A stretch of DNA of 64,000 nt from JADJVL01 sp046331545 (GCA_046331545.1 JAXLQR010000002.1:1798001-1862000); one strand, 5' to 3'; counted from the stretch's first letter, positions 36,159 to 44,048 are shown. The notes: generated from the letters alone by a model not told the origin. Numbers and translations: made by a program.

Positions 36159-36851
36159 GTGCACCGCCGCCTCTGCCCCAGCTGCCAGGCCCGCCTGTCC
36201 TCCTTCGCGACGGAATGCCCTGAGTGCGGCTTGGGCTTCGAGCGCCGGGAGCTCCCGCGGCCCCTCCTGTTCCAGGTCTCCGCGGCCCCCCAGGAGCCCG
36301 GGCGGCCGTCCCTCCAGGCCATCCGCGCTCCGGCCCTGGGAAGGGTGGCCCCGGTCTCCCTGGACCCGGTCCCCCTGGCCACCGGCGAGGACGCCCTTCC
36401 CCTGCCGCCCGTGGAGGCGGCGGCGGAGGAGCCCCCCGCCGCCTCGAGCTTCTGGCCCCTCGTCCGCCTCGAGGCGCTGGAGGCCCTCCTGCTCGCCGCC
36501 CTCAACGGGGCCTTCGCCCTGCTCGCGGCGCGGCAGCTCGGCCTGGGCGTCGGCGCGGCCTACGGCCACCTCTGGGCCTTCCTGGCGCCCCTTCACGCCG
36601 GCCTCTCCTGGTGCCTGATGCTCGTGCCCCTCGTCCTCAGCGGCCAGAGCCCCCTCATGGCCCGCTCCGGGCTGCAGCTCGCCAGCGAGCAGCCAGAGCG
36701 CAGGCTGGCCTTCAGCCTCTTCCATCTCCTTTCCGTGGGCCTCTTCCCCCTCAGCTTCCTCTGCATGGTGCTCACGCCGAACCACCGCACCCTGGCGGAG
36801 CTCATGACGGGGCAGGAGATCCTCTTCCGACCCTGGAGCCGCATGCGGTAG
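36159..36851 (+). CDS. Zinc-ribbon membrane protein, RDD-like
   Basis: 230 residues from GTG, 7 nt after the TPR stop. The N-terminus has a zinc ribbon (RRLCPSCQARL, ECPECGLGF), then about 65 variable residues. The C-terminal half has three hydrophobic helices (LEALEALLLAALNGAFALLA, LSWCLMLVPLVLSG, LLSVGLFPLSFLCMVLTP) and ends NHRTLAELMTGQEILF, which resembles the closing motif of RDD-family proteins. The fold assignment is tentative. As third gene of the FHA-TPR series it may recruit the complex to the membrane. It ends 9 nt from the convergent KimA-type gene. Confidence 0.7.
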   Translation: MHRRLCPSCQARLSSFATECPECGLGFERRELPRPLLFQVSAAPQEPGRPSLQAIRAPALGRVAPVSLDPVPLATGEDALPLPPVEAAAEEPPAASSFWPLVRLEALEALLLAALNGAFALLAARQLGLGVGAAYGHLWAFLAPLHAGLSWCLMLVPLVLSGQSPLMARSGLQLASEQPERRLAFSLFHLLSVGLFPLSFLCMVLTPNHRTLAELMTGQEILFRPWSRMR

Positions 36852-36860
36852 GCGGCGGCC

Positions 36861-38807
36861 CTAGTCCAGCACCGGGTCCAGGTGGTAGGGCACCGAGATG
36901 ACGATGACCTTGGGCTTGAGCAGCAGCGCGCTCTTGATCCGGAAGGCCGTCTGGTTGTGGAGGACGTTCTCCCACCAGTCGGAGGTGACGAACTCGGGGA
37001 TGATCACGGTGAGCATCACCTCGGGTTCGACCCGGCGCATGCGGTCGATGTCGTCCAGGATGGGCTCGACGATCTTCCGGTAGGGGCTGCGGATGACCCG
37101 CAGGGGCACGCCTTCGCAGTAGCCGGGCCAGTCGCTGCGGAGCTTCTCCACCGCCGCGCTCTCCCGTCCCTGCTCGTCGGTGAAGTCCACGGTGACCGCC
37201 TCGATCTGGCCCCATTCGGCGATGGCGCGGGCGTAGGAGAGGGCGTGGACCACGCCATGGTGGATGCCCGAGACCAGGACGACCACGCGGTTCTTCTGGG
37301 GGTAGACCTGCTCAGTCCGGCTGGCGGCCAGGATGGCCTTCACTCGGATGTAGTGCTTGTGGATGTTGTAGAAGAGCAGCACCAGGCCCACCACGAGCGC
37401 GACGACGATGCCCGCCCCGCGGTACTTGGTCACCAGGATGTCCAGCAGCACGACGCCGGTGGTCAGCGTGCCCAGGCCGTTGACGAGGACCTTGGTCTGC
37501 CAGCCCGGCCCCTTCTCCTTTCGCCAGTGGAGCACCATGCCCGCCTGGCTGAGGGTGAACCCGATGAACACGCCGGCGGCGTAGAGGGGCAGCAGGACGT
37601 CGGTGTTGGCGTGGAAGGCCCAGACCAACAGTCCGGCGGTGGCCGTGAGGATGAAGATGCCGTTGGAGAAGACGAGGCGGTCCCCCTGGCTCGCGAACTG
37701 GCGGGGCAGGTAGCCGTCCTTGGCCATGAGGGCCGCGAGGAGGGGGAAGCCCGTGAAGGCGGTGTTGGCGGCCACCACCAGGATCGCGAAGGTGAAGCCC
37801 TGGATGGCGTAGTAGTACGCGCCCGCCGCGCCGGTCACCTGGCCACCGGTTCCCAGGATCTGGCGCGCGAGCTTGGAGAGGAGCGTCTCCTGGACGACCG
37901 AGGGATCGGTGGTGTGCTGGTAGACCACGCCGTAGTGGTTCGCCAGGAGGGTGATCCCCAGGAACATCGTGATGAGGAGGGCCACCATCACCGTCATGGT
38001 CCTGGAGGCGTTGGAGGCCGCGGGCTCCCGGAAGGCGGTCACGCCGTTGGAGATCGCTTCAACTCCCGTGAGCGCGGTGCAGCCGGCGCTGTAGGCCCGC
38101 ATGAAGACCCAGACCAGCGCCGCGCCGGCGAGTCCGGCGCCCGGCGCCGCCGCCACCGCGGCCGCCGCCTCGGGCGGGGCCGGGTGGCCCGCGAGCCAGC
38201 GGGCGAAGCCCAGGAGCAGCAGGGGTAGGATGCAGGCGATGAACCCGTAGGTCGGGACCGCGAACAGGGCGCCGCTCTCCTTCACGCCCCGGAGGTTCAT
38301 CACGGCGATGAAGCTGATGGCGAGGAGGGTGAGGGCGACGTTGTGGCCCGCGAGGGCGGGGAAGGCGGCGGTGATGGCGGCGATGCCCGAGGACACGGAG
38401 ACCGCGACCGTCAGGATGTAGTCCACGAGCAGGGAGGCGCCCGCCACCAGGGCGGGGATCTCCCCGAGGTTCTCCTTGGCGACGATGTAGGCGCCGCCGC
38501 CCCCGGGGTAGGCGTGGATGGTCTGGCGGTAGCTCGCGGCGAGCACCAGCAGCAGGGCCACGATGCCCAGGGCCACCGGCACCGAGAGCCCGAAGAGCGC
38601 GTGGGCCGCCAGCCCGGCCGCCGCCGCGCCCCCGGCGTGGTGCAGGGCCATGGAGAGCGAGGCCATGATCTCCTGGGTGGCGTAGGCCACCGAGGACAGC
38701 GCGTCCGAGCTGAAGATGGCCAGCGCGATGGGATTGCTCACCCTCGCGTGGTGGGACTCCTCGCTGGCGAGGCGCCGTCCCAGCAGGACTCTTCTCAAGT
38801 TCAGCAT
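36861..38807 (-). CDS. KimA-type potassium transporter (APC/KUP superfamily), downstream copy
   Basis: 648 residues, twelve predicted membrane helices and a cytoplasmic C-terminal domain of about 150 residues. It follows Bacillus subtilis KimA (YdaO) closely in pattern: SSDALSSVAYATQEIM, YPGGGGAYIVAKENLGEIPA, ALTGVEAISNGV, PLYAAGVFIGFTLSQAGM and the end IPEFVTSDWWENVLHNQTAF with VPYHLD. KimA imports K+ with protons and is inhibited by c-di-AMP in Firmicutes; whether that control exists here is unknown. Genome annotations often call this family amino acid permease. Its own TTGACA/TAGAAT promoter lies in the 55-nt gap to the second copy, so it may be expressed separately. Confidence 0.85.
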   Translation of the reverse strand: MLNLRRVLLGRRLASEESHHARVSNPIALAIFSSDALSSVAYATQEIMASLSMALHHAGGAAAAGLAAHALFGLSVPVALGIVALLLVLAASYRQTIHAYPGGGGAYIVAKENLGEIPALVAGASLLVDYILTVAVSVSSGIAAITAAFPALAGHNVALTLLAISFIAVMNLRGVKESGALFAVPTYGFIACILPLLLLGFARWLAGHPAPPEAAAAVAAAPGAGLAGAALVWVFMRAYSAGCTALTGVEAISNGVTAFREPAASNASRTMTVMVALLITMFLGITLLANHYGVVYQHTTDPSVVQETLLSKLARQILGTGGQVTGAAGAYYYAIQGFTFAILVVAANTAFTGFPLLAALMAKDGYLPRQFASQGDRLVFSNGIFILTATAGLLVWAFHANTDVLLPLYAAGVFIGFTLSQAGMVLHWRKEKGPGWQTKVLVNGLGTLTTGVVLLDILVTKYRGAGIVVALVVGLVLLFYNIHKHYIRVKAILAASRTEQVYPQKNRVVVLVSGIHHGVVHALSYARAIAEWGQIEAVTVDFTDEQGRESAAVEKLRSDWPGYCEGVPLRVIRSPYRKIVEPILDDIDRMRRVEPEVMLTVIIPEFVTSDWWENVLHNQTAFRIKSALLLKPKVIVISVPYHLDPVLD

Positions 38808-38816
38808 CGGTGCCCG

Positions 38817-38843
38817 ATTCTAGCGGCTGCCCCCCGCTGTCAA
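38817..38843 (-). promoter_or_regulatory. Near-consensus promoter of the downstream KimA-type gene
   Basis: On the minus strand TTGACA (38843-38838) and TAGAAT (38822-38817) are 15 nt apart. The -10 element ends only 9 nt before the ATG at 38807, so a start about 7 nt downstream would give an almost leaderless transcript. The spacing is slightly short for sigma-70. Confidence 0.5.
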
Positions 38844-38862
38844 GCCGTCGCGTTCCGGCACC

Positions 38863-40752
38863 TCAGTCCTGCTCCGGATCCAGGTGGTAGGGCACCGAGA
38901 TCACGATCGTCTTGGGCTTGAGCAGGAGCGAGGCCTTGATGCGCAGGGCCGTCTGGTTGTGGAGGATGTGCTCCCACCAGCCGGAGGTGACGAATTCGGG
39001 GACGATGATGATCTGCATCACCTCGGGCTCGTTGCGGCGGATGCGGTCCACCTCCTCCAGCAGGGGCTCGACGACCTTGCGGTAGGGGCTCCGCAGGGCG
39101 CGGAGCGGCACGCCCTCGCAGTAGGTGGGCCAGTCGCTGCGCAGCTTGTCCAGGGCGGCGCTCTCCCGGCCCGCGTCGTCGGGGAAGTCCACGGTGATGG
39201 CCTCCACGTCGCCCCGGGCGGCGATGGACTTGGCGAAGGAGAGGGCCCGCACCACGCCGTGGTGGATGCCGGAGACCAGCACCAGCACGCGGGTCTTGTG
39301 GGGGTAGACCTGCTCGGTCCGGCTGGCGGCGAGCTTGGCCTTCACGCGGATGTAGTGGCGGTGGATGCCGAAGAAGAGGGCGACCATGAGCGGCAGGATG
39401 ATGACCACCACCCAGGCGCCGTGGCTGAACTTCGTGACCACGATGACCTGCATGACGACGAAGGTCGTCACCATGCCCAGGCCGTTCACGAAGGCCTTCC
39501 AGGCCCAGGCGCGGCCCTTGTCCTTCACCCAGTGGCGGACCATGCCCGCCTGGCTGAGGGTGAACCCGAGGAACACGCCCAGGGCGTAGAGGGGCAGCAG
39601 GGCGTGCTCGTGGGCGTTGAAGATGACCACCAGCACCCCCGCCAGCCCGCTGAGGATGAGGATGCCGTTGGAGAAGACCAGCCGGTCCCCCTGGCTGGAG
39701 AACTGCCGGGGCAGGAAGCCGTCCTTGGCCATCATCGCCGCCAGGCGGGGGAAGTCCGCGTAGGCGGTGTTGGCCGCCAGCAGCAGGATCAGCATCGTGA
39801 AGGTCTGGACCAGCAGGTAGAGCACGTGGGCGCCCCCGTGGCGCGTGTCCGCGCCGAGGATGGCGCGGGTGAGCTGGGAGAGCAGGGACTCGCCCTCGCC
39901 CGTGTAGGTGACGCCGTAGTGGTTCGCCAGCCAGGTGATGCCGAGGAACATCGTCCCGAGCAGCACCACCATCGCCGTCATGGTCTTGGCGGCGTTCGCG
40001 CTGGTGGGCTCCTTGAAGGCCCCGATCCCGTTGGAGATGGCCTCCACGCCGGTCAGCGCGGTGCAGCCCGCGGAGAAGGCCCGCATGAACAGCCACGCCG
40101 CCGCCCAGCTCGTGACGGGCGGGATGGCCATGTCGTGGTGGGGCGCCGGGTTCGTGCCCCCGGCGAAGTAGCGGAAGAACCCGTAGCCCACCAGGCCCAG
40201 GATGAGGACCACGAAGCCGTAGGTGGGCACGGCGAAGACGGCGCCGCTCTCCTTCACGCCCCGGAGATTCATCATCGCCACGAAGGCGATGACCGCCAGG
40301 GCCAGCACCACGCGGTGGGGGTCGAGGCCGGGGAAGGCCGAGGTGATGGCCGTGACGCCGGCGCTGATGCTCACCGCCACCGTCAGCACGTAGTCCACCA
40401 GCAGCGAGGCACCCGCCACCTGGGCCGGGACCTCGCCCAGGTTCTCCTTCGCCACGATGTAGGCGCCGCCGCCGCTGGGGTAGGCGAAGATGGTCTGACG
40501 GTAGCTCGCGGTGAGGATGGCGAGCAGGAGCACGATGCCCATCGCGACGGGCCAGGACCACGTGATGATCCCGGCGGTGAAGGCCGCCACCATGGGCGCC
40601 AGCACCGCCATGATCTCGCCCGTCGCGTAGGCCACCGACGAGAGGGCGTCGGAGCTGAACACCGCCAGGGCGATGGGGTTGCTGATCTTGGTGTGGTGGG
40701 ATTCGTCGCTGGCGAGACGGCGGCCGAGCAGGAAGCGGCGGAAGCTGGGCAT
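38863..40752 (-). CDS. KimA-type potassium transporter (APC/KUP superfamily), upstream copy
   Basis: 629 residues from ATG at 40752; the open frame extends 22 codons further, but the paralogue alignment (MPSFRRFLLGRRLASDESHH against MLNLRRVLLGRRLASEESHH) fixes the start. The KimA blocks SSDALSSVAYATGEIM, YPSGGGAYIVAKENLGEVPA, LVDYVLTVAVSISAGVTAIT, ALTGVEAISNGI and VPEFVTSGWWEHILHNQTAL are present. Two adjacent copies with clear divergence (about two thirds identical in the blocks compared) suggest different affinity or regulation. Proton-coupled K+ import at the inner membrane is the family role. It is divergent from the RiPP precursor gene across 315 nt. Confidence 0.85.
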   Translation of the reverse strand: MPSFRRFLLGRRLASDESHHTKISNPIALAVFSSDALSSVAYATGEIMAVLAPMVAAFTAGIITWSWPVAMGIVLLLAILTASYRQTIFAYPSGGGAYIVAKENLGEVPAQVAGASLLVDYVLTVAVSISAGVTAITSAFPGLDPHRVVLALAVIAFVAMMNLRGVKESGAVFAVPTYGFVVLILGLVGYGFFRYFAGGTNPAPHHDMAIPPVTSWAAAWLFMRAFSAGCTALTGVEAISNGIGAFKEPTSANAAKTMTAMVVLLGTMFLGITWLANHYGVTYTGEGESLLSQLTRAILGADTRHGGAHVLYLLVQTFTMLILLLAANTAYADFPRLAAMMAKDGFLPRQFSSQGDRLVFSNGILILSGLAGVLVVIFNAHEHALLPLYALGVFLGFTLSQAGMVRHWVKDKGRAWAWKAFVNGLGMVTTFVVMQVIVVTKFSHGAWVVVIILPLMVALFFGIHRHYIRVKAKLAASRTEQVYPHKTRVLVLVSGIHHGVVRALSFAKSIAARGDVEAITVDFPDDAGRESAALDKLRSDWPTYCEGVPLRALRSPYRKVVEPLLEEVDRIRRNEPEVMQIIIVPEFVTSGWWEHILHNQTALRIKASLLLKPKTIVISVPYHLDPEQD

Positions 40753-40944
40753 GGCCGACCATGGTAGGGCCCCGGCGGGCCTGGGATCAAATGCGGCGCC
40801 GGTCACAGGGGTTTGCACCCCGGATGGCCGGCGCGGGAAGGTCCTCGGGACGGTCCGCCGGGACTCCCTTGGGGGCTAAGCCTCAACAAATGAATGGATG
40901 GTGAATTCCGTCACGGGTCGCCCCACTTTCCTTGCGGATTTCCG

Positions 40945-40958
40945 GTGACGGACGTCAC
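40945..40958. promoter_or_regulatory. Inverted repeat, candidate operator upstream of the RiPP operon
   Basis: GTGAC (40945-40949) and GTCAC (40954-40958) form a perfect 5-bp inverted repeat around GGAC. A further GTCAC occurs at about 40910. It lies 110 nt before the precursor start, a reasonable place for a repressor or metal-responsive regulator; the regulator is not in the window. Confidence 0.4.
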
Positions 40959-41003
40959 AGTGGGGGCCCGGCCCGCAGTCAAAGGGCCATGCAGTCCCCG
41001 GAC

Positions 41004-41016
41004 TGAAACCGTTTCA
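41004..41016. promoter_or_regulatory. Inverted repeat TGAAAC-C-GTTTCA, candidate operator
   Basis: A perfect 6-1-6 inverted repeat lies 52 nt before the precursor ATG. In GC-rich surroundings an AT-richer palindrome of this kind is uncommon, and the position is compatible with the promoter core or the 5' untranslated region. Confidence 0.42.
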
Positions 41017-41067
41017 ACCCGGCTCCGGAATCCCCGGACCTTCGCGGCGCCGCCGCAGGAGCACCCC

Positions 41068-41418
41068 ATGAACTCCAAGCTCACCACCCTGGCCACCCTC
41101 TTCGCCGCCGGCGCCTTCAGCGCCTCGGCCATGGCCCCCGCCGCCACCACCGTGAAGTCCAGCACCGACACCTCCCTGGTGGAAGTGGGCTGCGGGGCGG
41201 ACAAGAAGGACGGGAAGGACGCCTCCTGCGGCGCCGAAAAGAAGGACATGAAGGACCACAAGTGCGGCAAGGACATGAAGGACGGCAAGTGCGGCAAGGA
41301 GCACAAGTGCGGCAAGGACGGCAAGTGCGGCAAGGACAAGAAGGCCGCCAAGAAGGACGCCAAGGACAAGAAGGAGAAGTCCTGCGGCGCCGGCACCTGC
41401 GGCTCCAAGAAGAACTAG
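41068..41418 (+). CDS. hvfA: HvfA/bufferin-type secreted RiPP precursor with eight Cys-Gly motifs
   Basis: 116 residues. The signal peptide is residues 1-23 (LATLFAAGAFSASAMA). The mature part is rich in Lys, Asp and Gly and has eight cysteines at 42, 54, 66, 75, 81, 87, 106 and 111, every one followed by glycine. Four are in KCGK units, two of them DGKCGK, close to the EGKCG motif of Haemophilus HvfA. In that family an MNIO enzyme converts cysteine in such motifs to oxazolone/thioamide-type or thiooxazole groups that bind copper or other metals. The MNIO (DUF692) and DUF2063 genes follow at once. AGGAG lies 5 nt before the ATG. An unmodified metallothionein-like protein is the alternative, but the neighbours argue against it. 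Confidence 0.85.
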   Translation: MNSKLTTLATLFAAGAFSASAMAPAATTVKSSTDTSLVEVGCGADKKDGKDASCGAEKKDMKDHKCGKDMKDGKCGKEHKCGKDGKCGKDKKAAKKDAKDKKEKSCGAGTCGSKKN

Positions 41419-41436
41419 GATCGTCCGTGGAACCTC

Positions 41437-41460
41437 AAGGGGGAGGCTCGCCTCCCCCTT
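41437..41460 (+). terminator. Strong hairpin between precursor and MNIO genes
   Basis: AAGGGGGAGG (41437-41446) pairs perfectly with CCTCCCCCTT (41451-41460) around CTCG. There is no T tract after it, only TT within the stem, so it is more likely a partial terminator or a 3'-end stabiliser. Either would leave more precursor mRNA than enzyme mRNA. Confidence 0.6.
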
Positions 41461-41479
41461 GCCATGTCCGGGATTCCCG

Positions 41480-42343
41480 ATGACAGCACTCTCCTTCCAG
41501 GGCGTCGGCGTCGGCCTGAGGCGGCCCCACCTCGCCGAGGTGGCGGGCCTGGCCTCGAGCCCGGTCCCCTTCTGGGAGATCGCCCCGGAGAACGTGGTGG
41601 GCCAGGGGGGCAAGCGGCACCGGCAGGTCATGGCCATCCTGGAGCGGGACCCGGTGCTCACCCACGGGCTCTCCATGTCCCTGGGCGGCTTCGACGCCTG
41701 GGAGACCGAGGCCCTGGACGCCCTGCGGGCCTTCCTCAAGGCCACCCGCACGCCCTGGCACAGCGAGCACCTCTGCTGGACCTCCCACGGCGGCGCCAAC
41801 ACCATGGAGCTCCTGCCCCTGCCCTTCACCCGGGAGGCGGTGAAGCACACCGTGGACCGGACGAAGCGGCTCCAGGCCGAGCTGCCGGTGCCCTTCCTCT
41901 TCGAGAACGTCAGCTACTACGCCGAACTGGGCGCCGCGGAGATGCGCGAGCAGGACTTCCTCGCCGAGGTCCTCGAGGGCGCCGACTGCGGCTGGCTCCT
42001 GGACATCAACAACGTCTACGTCAACAGCGTGAACCATGGCTTCGACCCCAGGGCCTGGCTGGAGGGCCTGCCCCTGCACCGGGTGGCGCAGATGCACATC
42101 GCCGGCCACTGGTGGGACGAGGAGGAGCAGCTCATCATCGACACCCACGGCGCGGACGTCATCGACCCGGTGATCGAGCTCTTCGAATGGATCCTGCCCC
42201 GCATCGGGCGCCCGGTGCCCGTGCTGCTGGAGCGGGACAACAACATCCCGAGCCTTCAGGACCTGCTGGCGGAACGGGCCCGGCTGCAGGCCGTCTACGA
42301 CCGGGCCCTGGGACCCGTCCTCGCGGGGGGCGCCGGTGGCTGA
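41480..42343 (+). CDS. hvfB: DUF692 multinuclear non-haem iron oxidase (MNIO), HvfB/BufB type
   Basis: 287 residues, TIM-barrel family formerly DUF692. Family blocks: GVGVGLRRPHLAEVAG, PFWEIAPENV, GLSMSLGGFD, HSEHLCWTS, FLFENVSYYAEL, LLDINNVYVNSVNHGFDP, QMHIAGHWWDEE and IDTHGADV, the last three with His/Asp/Glu residues that bind the iron atoms. It should oxidise cysteine side chains of the precursor at 41068. The ATG at 41480 was chosen because the motif GVGVGLR is near the N-terminus in the family; the ribosome-binding site is weak, which fits lower expression than the precursor. Its stop lies 8 nt inside the next gene. Confidence 0.93.
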   Translation: MTALSFQGVGVGLRRPHLAEVAGLASSPVPFWEIAPENVVGQGGKRHRQVMAILERDPVLTHGLSMSLGGFDAWETEALDALRAFLKATRTPWHSEHLCWTSHGGANTMELLPLPFTREAVKHTVDRTKRLQAELPVPFLFENVSYYAELGAAEMREQDFLAEVLEGADCGWLLDINNVYVNSVNHGFDPRAWLEGLPLHRVAQMHIAGHWWDEEEQLIIDTHGADVIDPVIELFEWILPRIGRPVPVLLERDNNIPSLQDLLAERARLQAVYDRALGPVLAGGAGG

Positions 42344-43109
42344 GCGCCTGCAGGCCCTCCAGCGGACGATGGCCGACCTGCTGCTCGACGCGGACGGCGA
42401 GGAGGCCTTCCTGTCGGATCCGGCCGCCTTCGGCGCGGCCCGCGGGCTGGAGGCGGCGGACCGGCGGGCCCTGGCGCGCCACCGGCGGCGCCTGCGGGTC
42501 TACCGCGACCTGGTGCGGGGCGCCCTCGAGGATCCGCTGCCGGACTGCTTCCCCCACACTCACCGCATCCTGGACGAGGCGGAGGCCTGGGAGGCCTGCG
42601 TGGACGCCTTCATCGCCAGCCGCGCGGTGCAGAGCCCCTACTACCGGGACATCAATCCCACCTTCGTGGCGTGGCTGGCGGACAGCGGCTGGGGCCGGGA
42701 CCGCTGGCCCTTCCTCCTCGCCCTGGCCCACTTCGAGTGGGTCGAGCTGGAGGTGCTGCGTTGGCCGGACAGCACCACGCCCGCGGGGCTCCTGGCGGAG
42801 CCGGCCCCGCACCACCGCTCCGCCTTCGACGGGGCCTTCCGCAACCTCGCCTACGGCTGGCGGGTCCAGGAGAGTTCCGGGGAGGACCCCGTGCCCCCGG
42901 AAGGGGCCGCGCACCTCGTCTGCTACCGGGACCGGGACCTGGACTTCCGGGTCCTGGAGGTGGATCCCCGCAGCTCGGCCTTCCTGGCCCGGTGCCTGGA
43001 AGGGGCCCCGGTCGGCGAGGCGGCGGCGGGAGCCGGGCTGGAACCCGCGGAGGGCCTCGGCCTCCTGGGCCGGTTGCACCGCGAAGGGGCCATCCTCGGC
43101 TTTTCCTGA
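42336..43109 (+). CDS. hvfC: DUF2063 protein, MNIO partner (HvfC/BufC type)
   Basis: 257 residues from GTG, overlapping the MNIO gene by 8 nt. The N-terminal domain (LQRTMADLLLDADGEEAFL, YRDLVRGALEDPLPDCFP, FIASRAVQSPYYRDINPTFV) is DUF2063. The C-terminal part (VLEVDPRSSAFLARCLEGAP, LLGRLHREGAILGFS) looks like a winged-helix-type recognition domain. In HvfABC and bufferin systems this protein forms a complex with the MNIO and brings the precursor to it. It has no catalytic motif of its own. The lipA gene follows 12 nt downstream and may be read from the same transcript. Confidence 0.88.
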   Translation: MAERLQALQRTMADLLLDADGEEAFLSDPAAFGAARGLEAADRRALARHRRRLRVYRDLVRGALEDPLPDCFPHTHRILDEAEAWEACVDAFIASRAVQSPYYRDINPTFVAWLADSGWGRDRWPFLLALAHFEWVELEVLRWPDSTTPAGLLAEPAPHHRSAFDGAFRNLAYGWRVQESSGEDPVPPEGAAHLVCYRDRDLDFRVLEVDPRSSAFLARCLEGAPVGEAAAGAGLEPAEGLGLLGRLHREGAILGFS

Positions 43110-43121
43110 GAAGCTGGTGGG

Positions 43122-44048
43122 ATGCCGCGTTTCCCCAAGCGCGCCGGCCGCGAGGTCCTCGGCGCCCACCCCCGCCTGCCCGACTGGATCGCCAGGGAGC
43201 GCGTGAACCTGCGCGACCTCCACACCATGAAGGTGGGTCTGCGGGAAAGCGAGCTCCACACGGTCTGCGAGGAGGCCCGCTGCCCCAACCGCGCCCACTG
43301 CTTCAGCCACGGCACCGCGACCTTCCTTCTCATGGGCGACGTCTGCACCCGGGCCTGCGGCTTCTGCAGCATCGCCAGCGGCAAGCCGAGGAGCCTGGAT
43401 CCCCACGAGCCCGAGGAGACCGCCAGCCGCGTGGAGGCCCTCGGCCTGAAGTACGCCGTGCTCACCTCCGTGAACCGGGACGACCTGCCGGACGGCGGCG
43501 CCGCCCACTTCGCCGCCACGGTCTCGGCCATCCGCCGCCGCTGCCCCGGCACCCAGGTGGAGGTGCTCACACCGGACTTCCTGGGGGACCTGGACGCCGT
43601 CAGCCGCGTGGTGGCCAGCGGCCCGGCCGTGTTCAACCACAACACCGAGACGGTGCCGGAGCTCTACGCCACGGTGCGCCCCGCCGGCCGCCTCGAGCGC
43701 AGCCTCGCCGTGCTTCGCCACGCGAAGGATCTCGGCACCTCCCTCTTCGGGGAGGGCTTCCGCGCCAAGTCCGGGCTGATGCTCGGTCTTGGCGAGACCG
43801 AGGCCCAGCTGATGGCGGTCTTCGAGGCCCTGGCGGCCTCGGGCGTGGACATCCTCACCCTGGGCCAGTACCTGCGGCCCACGCGGCACCAGCTCCCGGT
43901 GGTGCGCTACCTGCCGCCCGAGGAATTCGAGGCCCTGGGCGTGAAGGCCAAGCGCTTCGGCTTCCGCACGGTCTACGCCGGACCCCTGGTGCGCAGCAGT
44001 TTCAACGCCTTCGAGGTGGCGGGGATGGAGGGGATCTCGGTCGTCTGA
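43122..44048 (+). CDS. lipA: Lipoyl synthase (radical SAM)
   Basis: 308 residues. It inserts two sulfur atoms into octanoyl-lipoyl domains using two [4Fe-4S] clusters. The auxiliary cluster motif is CEEARCPNRAHC (Cys-x4-Cys-x5-Cys, about residues 48-59), the radical SAM motif is CTRACGFC (about 78-85), and the closing motif is VRSSFNAFEV (usual RSSYxA). All cluster cysteines and the final serine ligand are in place. It follows the HvfABC-type operon by 12 nt in the same direction. lipB is not in the window. The link to the RiPP operon may be accidental. Confidence 0.96.
   Translation: MPRFPKRAGREVLGAHPRLPDWIARERVNLRDLHTMKVGLRESELHTVCEEARCPNRAHCFSHGTATFLLMGDVCTRACGFCSIASGKPRSLDPHEPEETASRVEALGLKYAVLTSVNRDDLPDGGAAHFAATVSAIRRRCPGTQVEVLTPDFLGDLDAVSRVVASGPAVFNHNTETVPELYATVRPAGRLERSLAVLRHAKDLGTSLFGEGFRAKSGLMLGLGETEAQLMAVFEALAASGVDILTLGQYLRPTRHQLPVVRYLPPEEFEALGVKAKRFGFRTVYAGPLVRSSFNAFEVAGMEGISVV

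Larger units (their letters stand above)
40753..41067. other. Divergent intergenic region, KimA-type gene / HvfA-type gene
   Basis: This 315-nt gap holds the promoters of two divergent units. I see a small hairpin GGGGT-TTGC-ACCCC at about 40808-40820 and the two inverted repeats listed separately. There is no conserved open frame, tRNA or convincing riboswitch. No strong -35/-10 pair is evident on the plus strand, and TTTGAT with TACCAT at 40762-40792 on the minus strand is a poor promoter match with a long spacer. Confidence 0.6.

Noticed and set aside
40753..40860. Possible c-di-AMP (ydaO-type) riboswitch upstream of the KimA-type gene
   Set aside because: Only a short GGGGT/ACCCC hairpin is present. 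The conserved riboswitch core could not be found.
40905..40945. Sigma-54-type (-24/-12) promoter upstream of the RiPP operon
   Set aside because: CTTGCGG resembles a -12 element, but there is no GG at the required distance for a -24 element.
41068..41418. Plain metallothionein
   Set aside because: The secretion signal, regular Cys-Gly motifs and the adjacent MNIO and DUF2063 genes fit an HvfA/bufferin precursor better.
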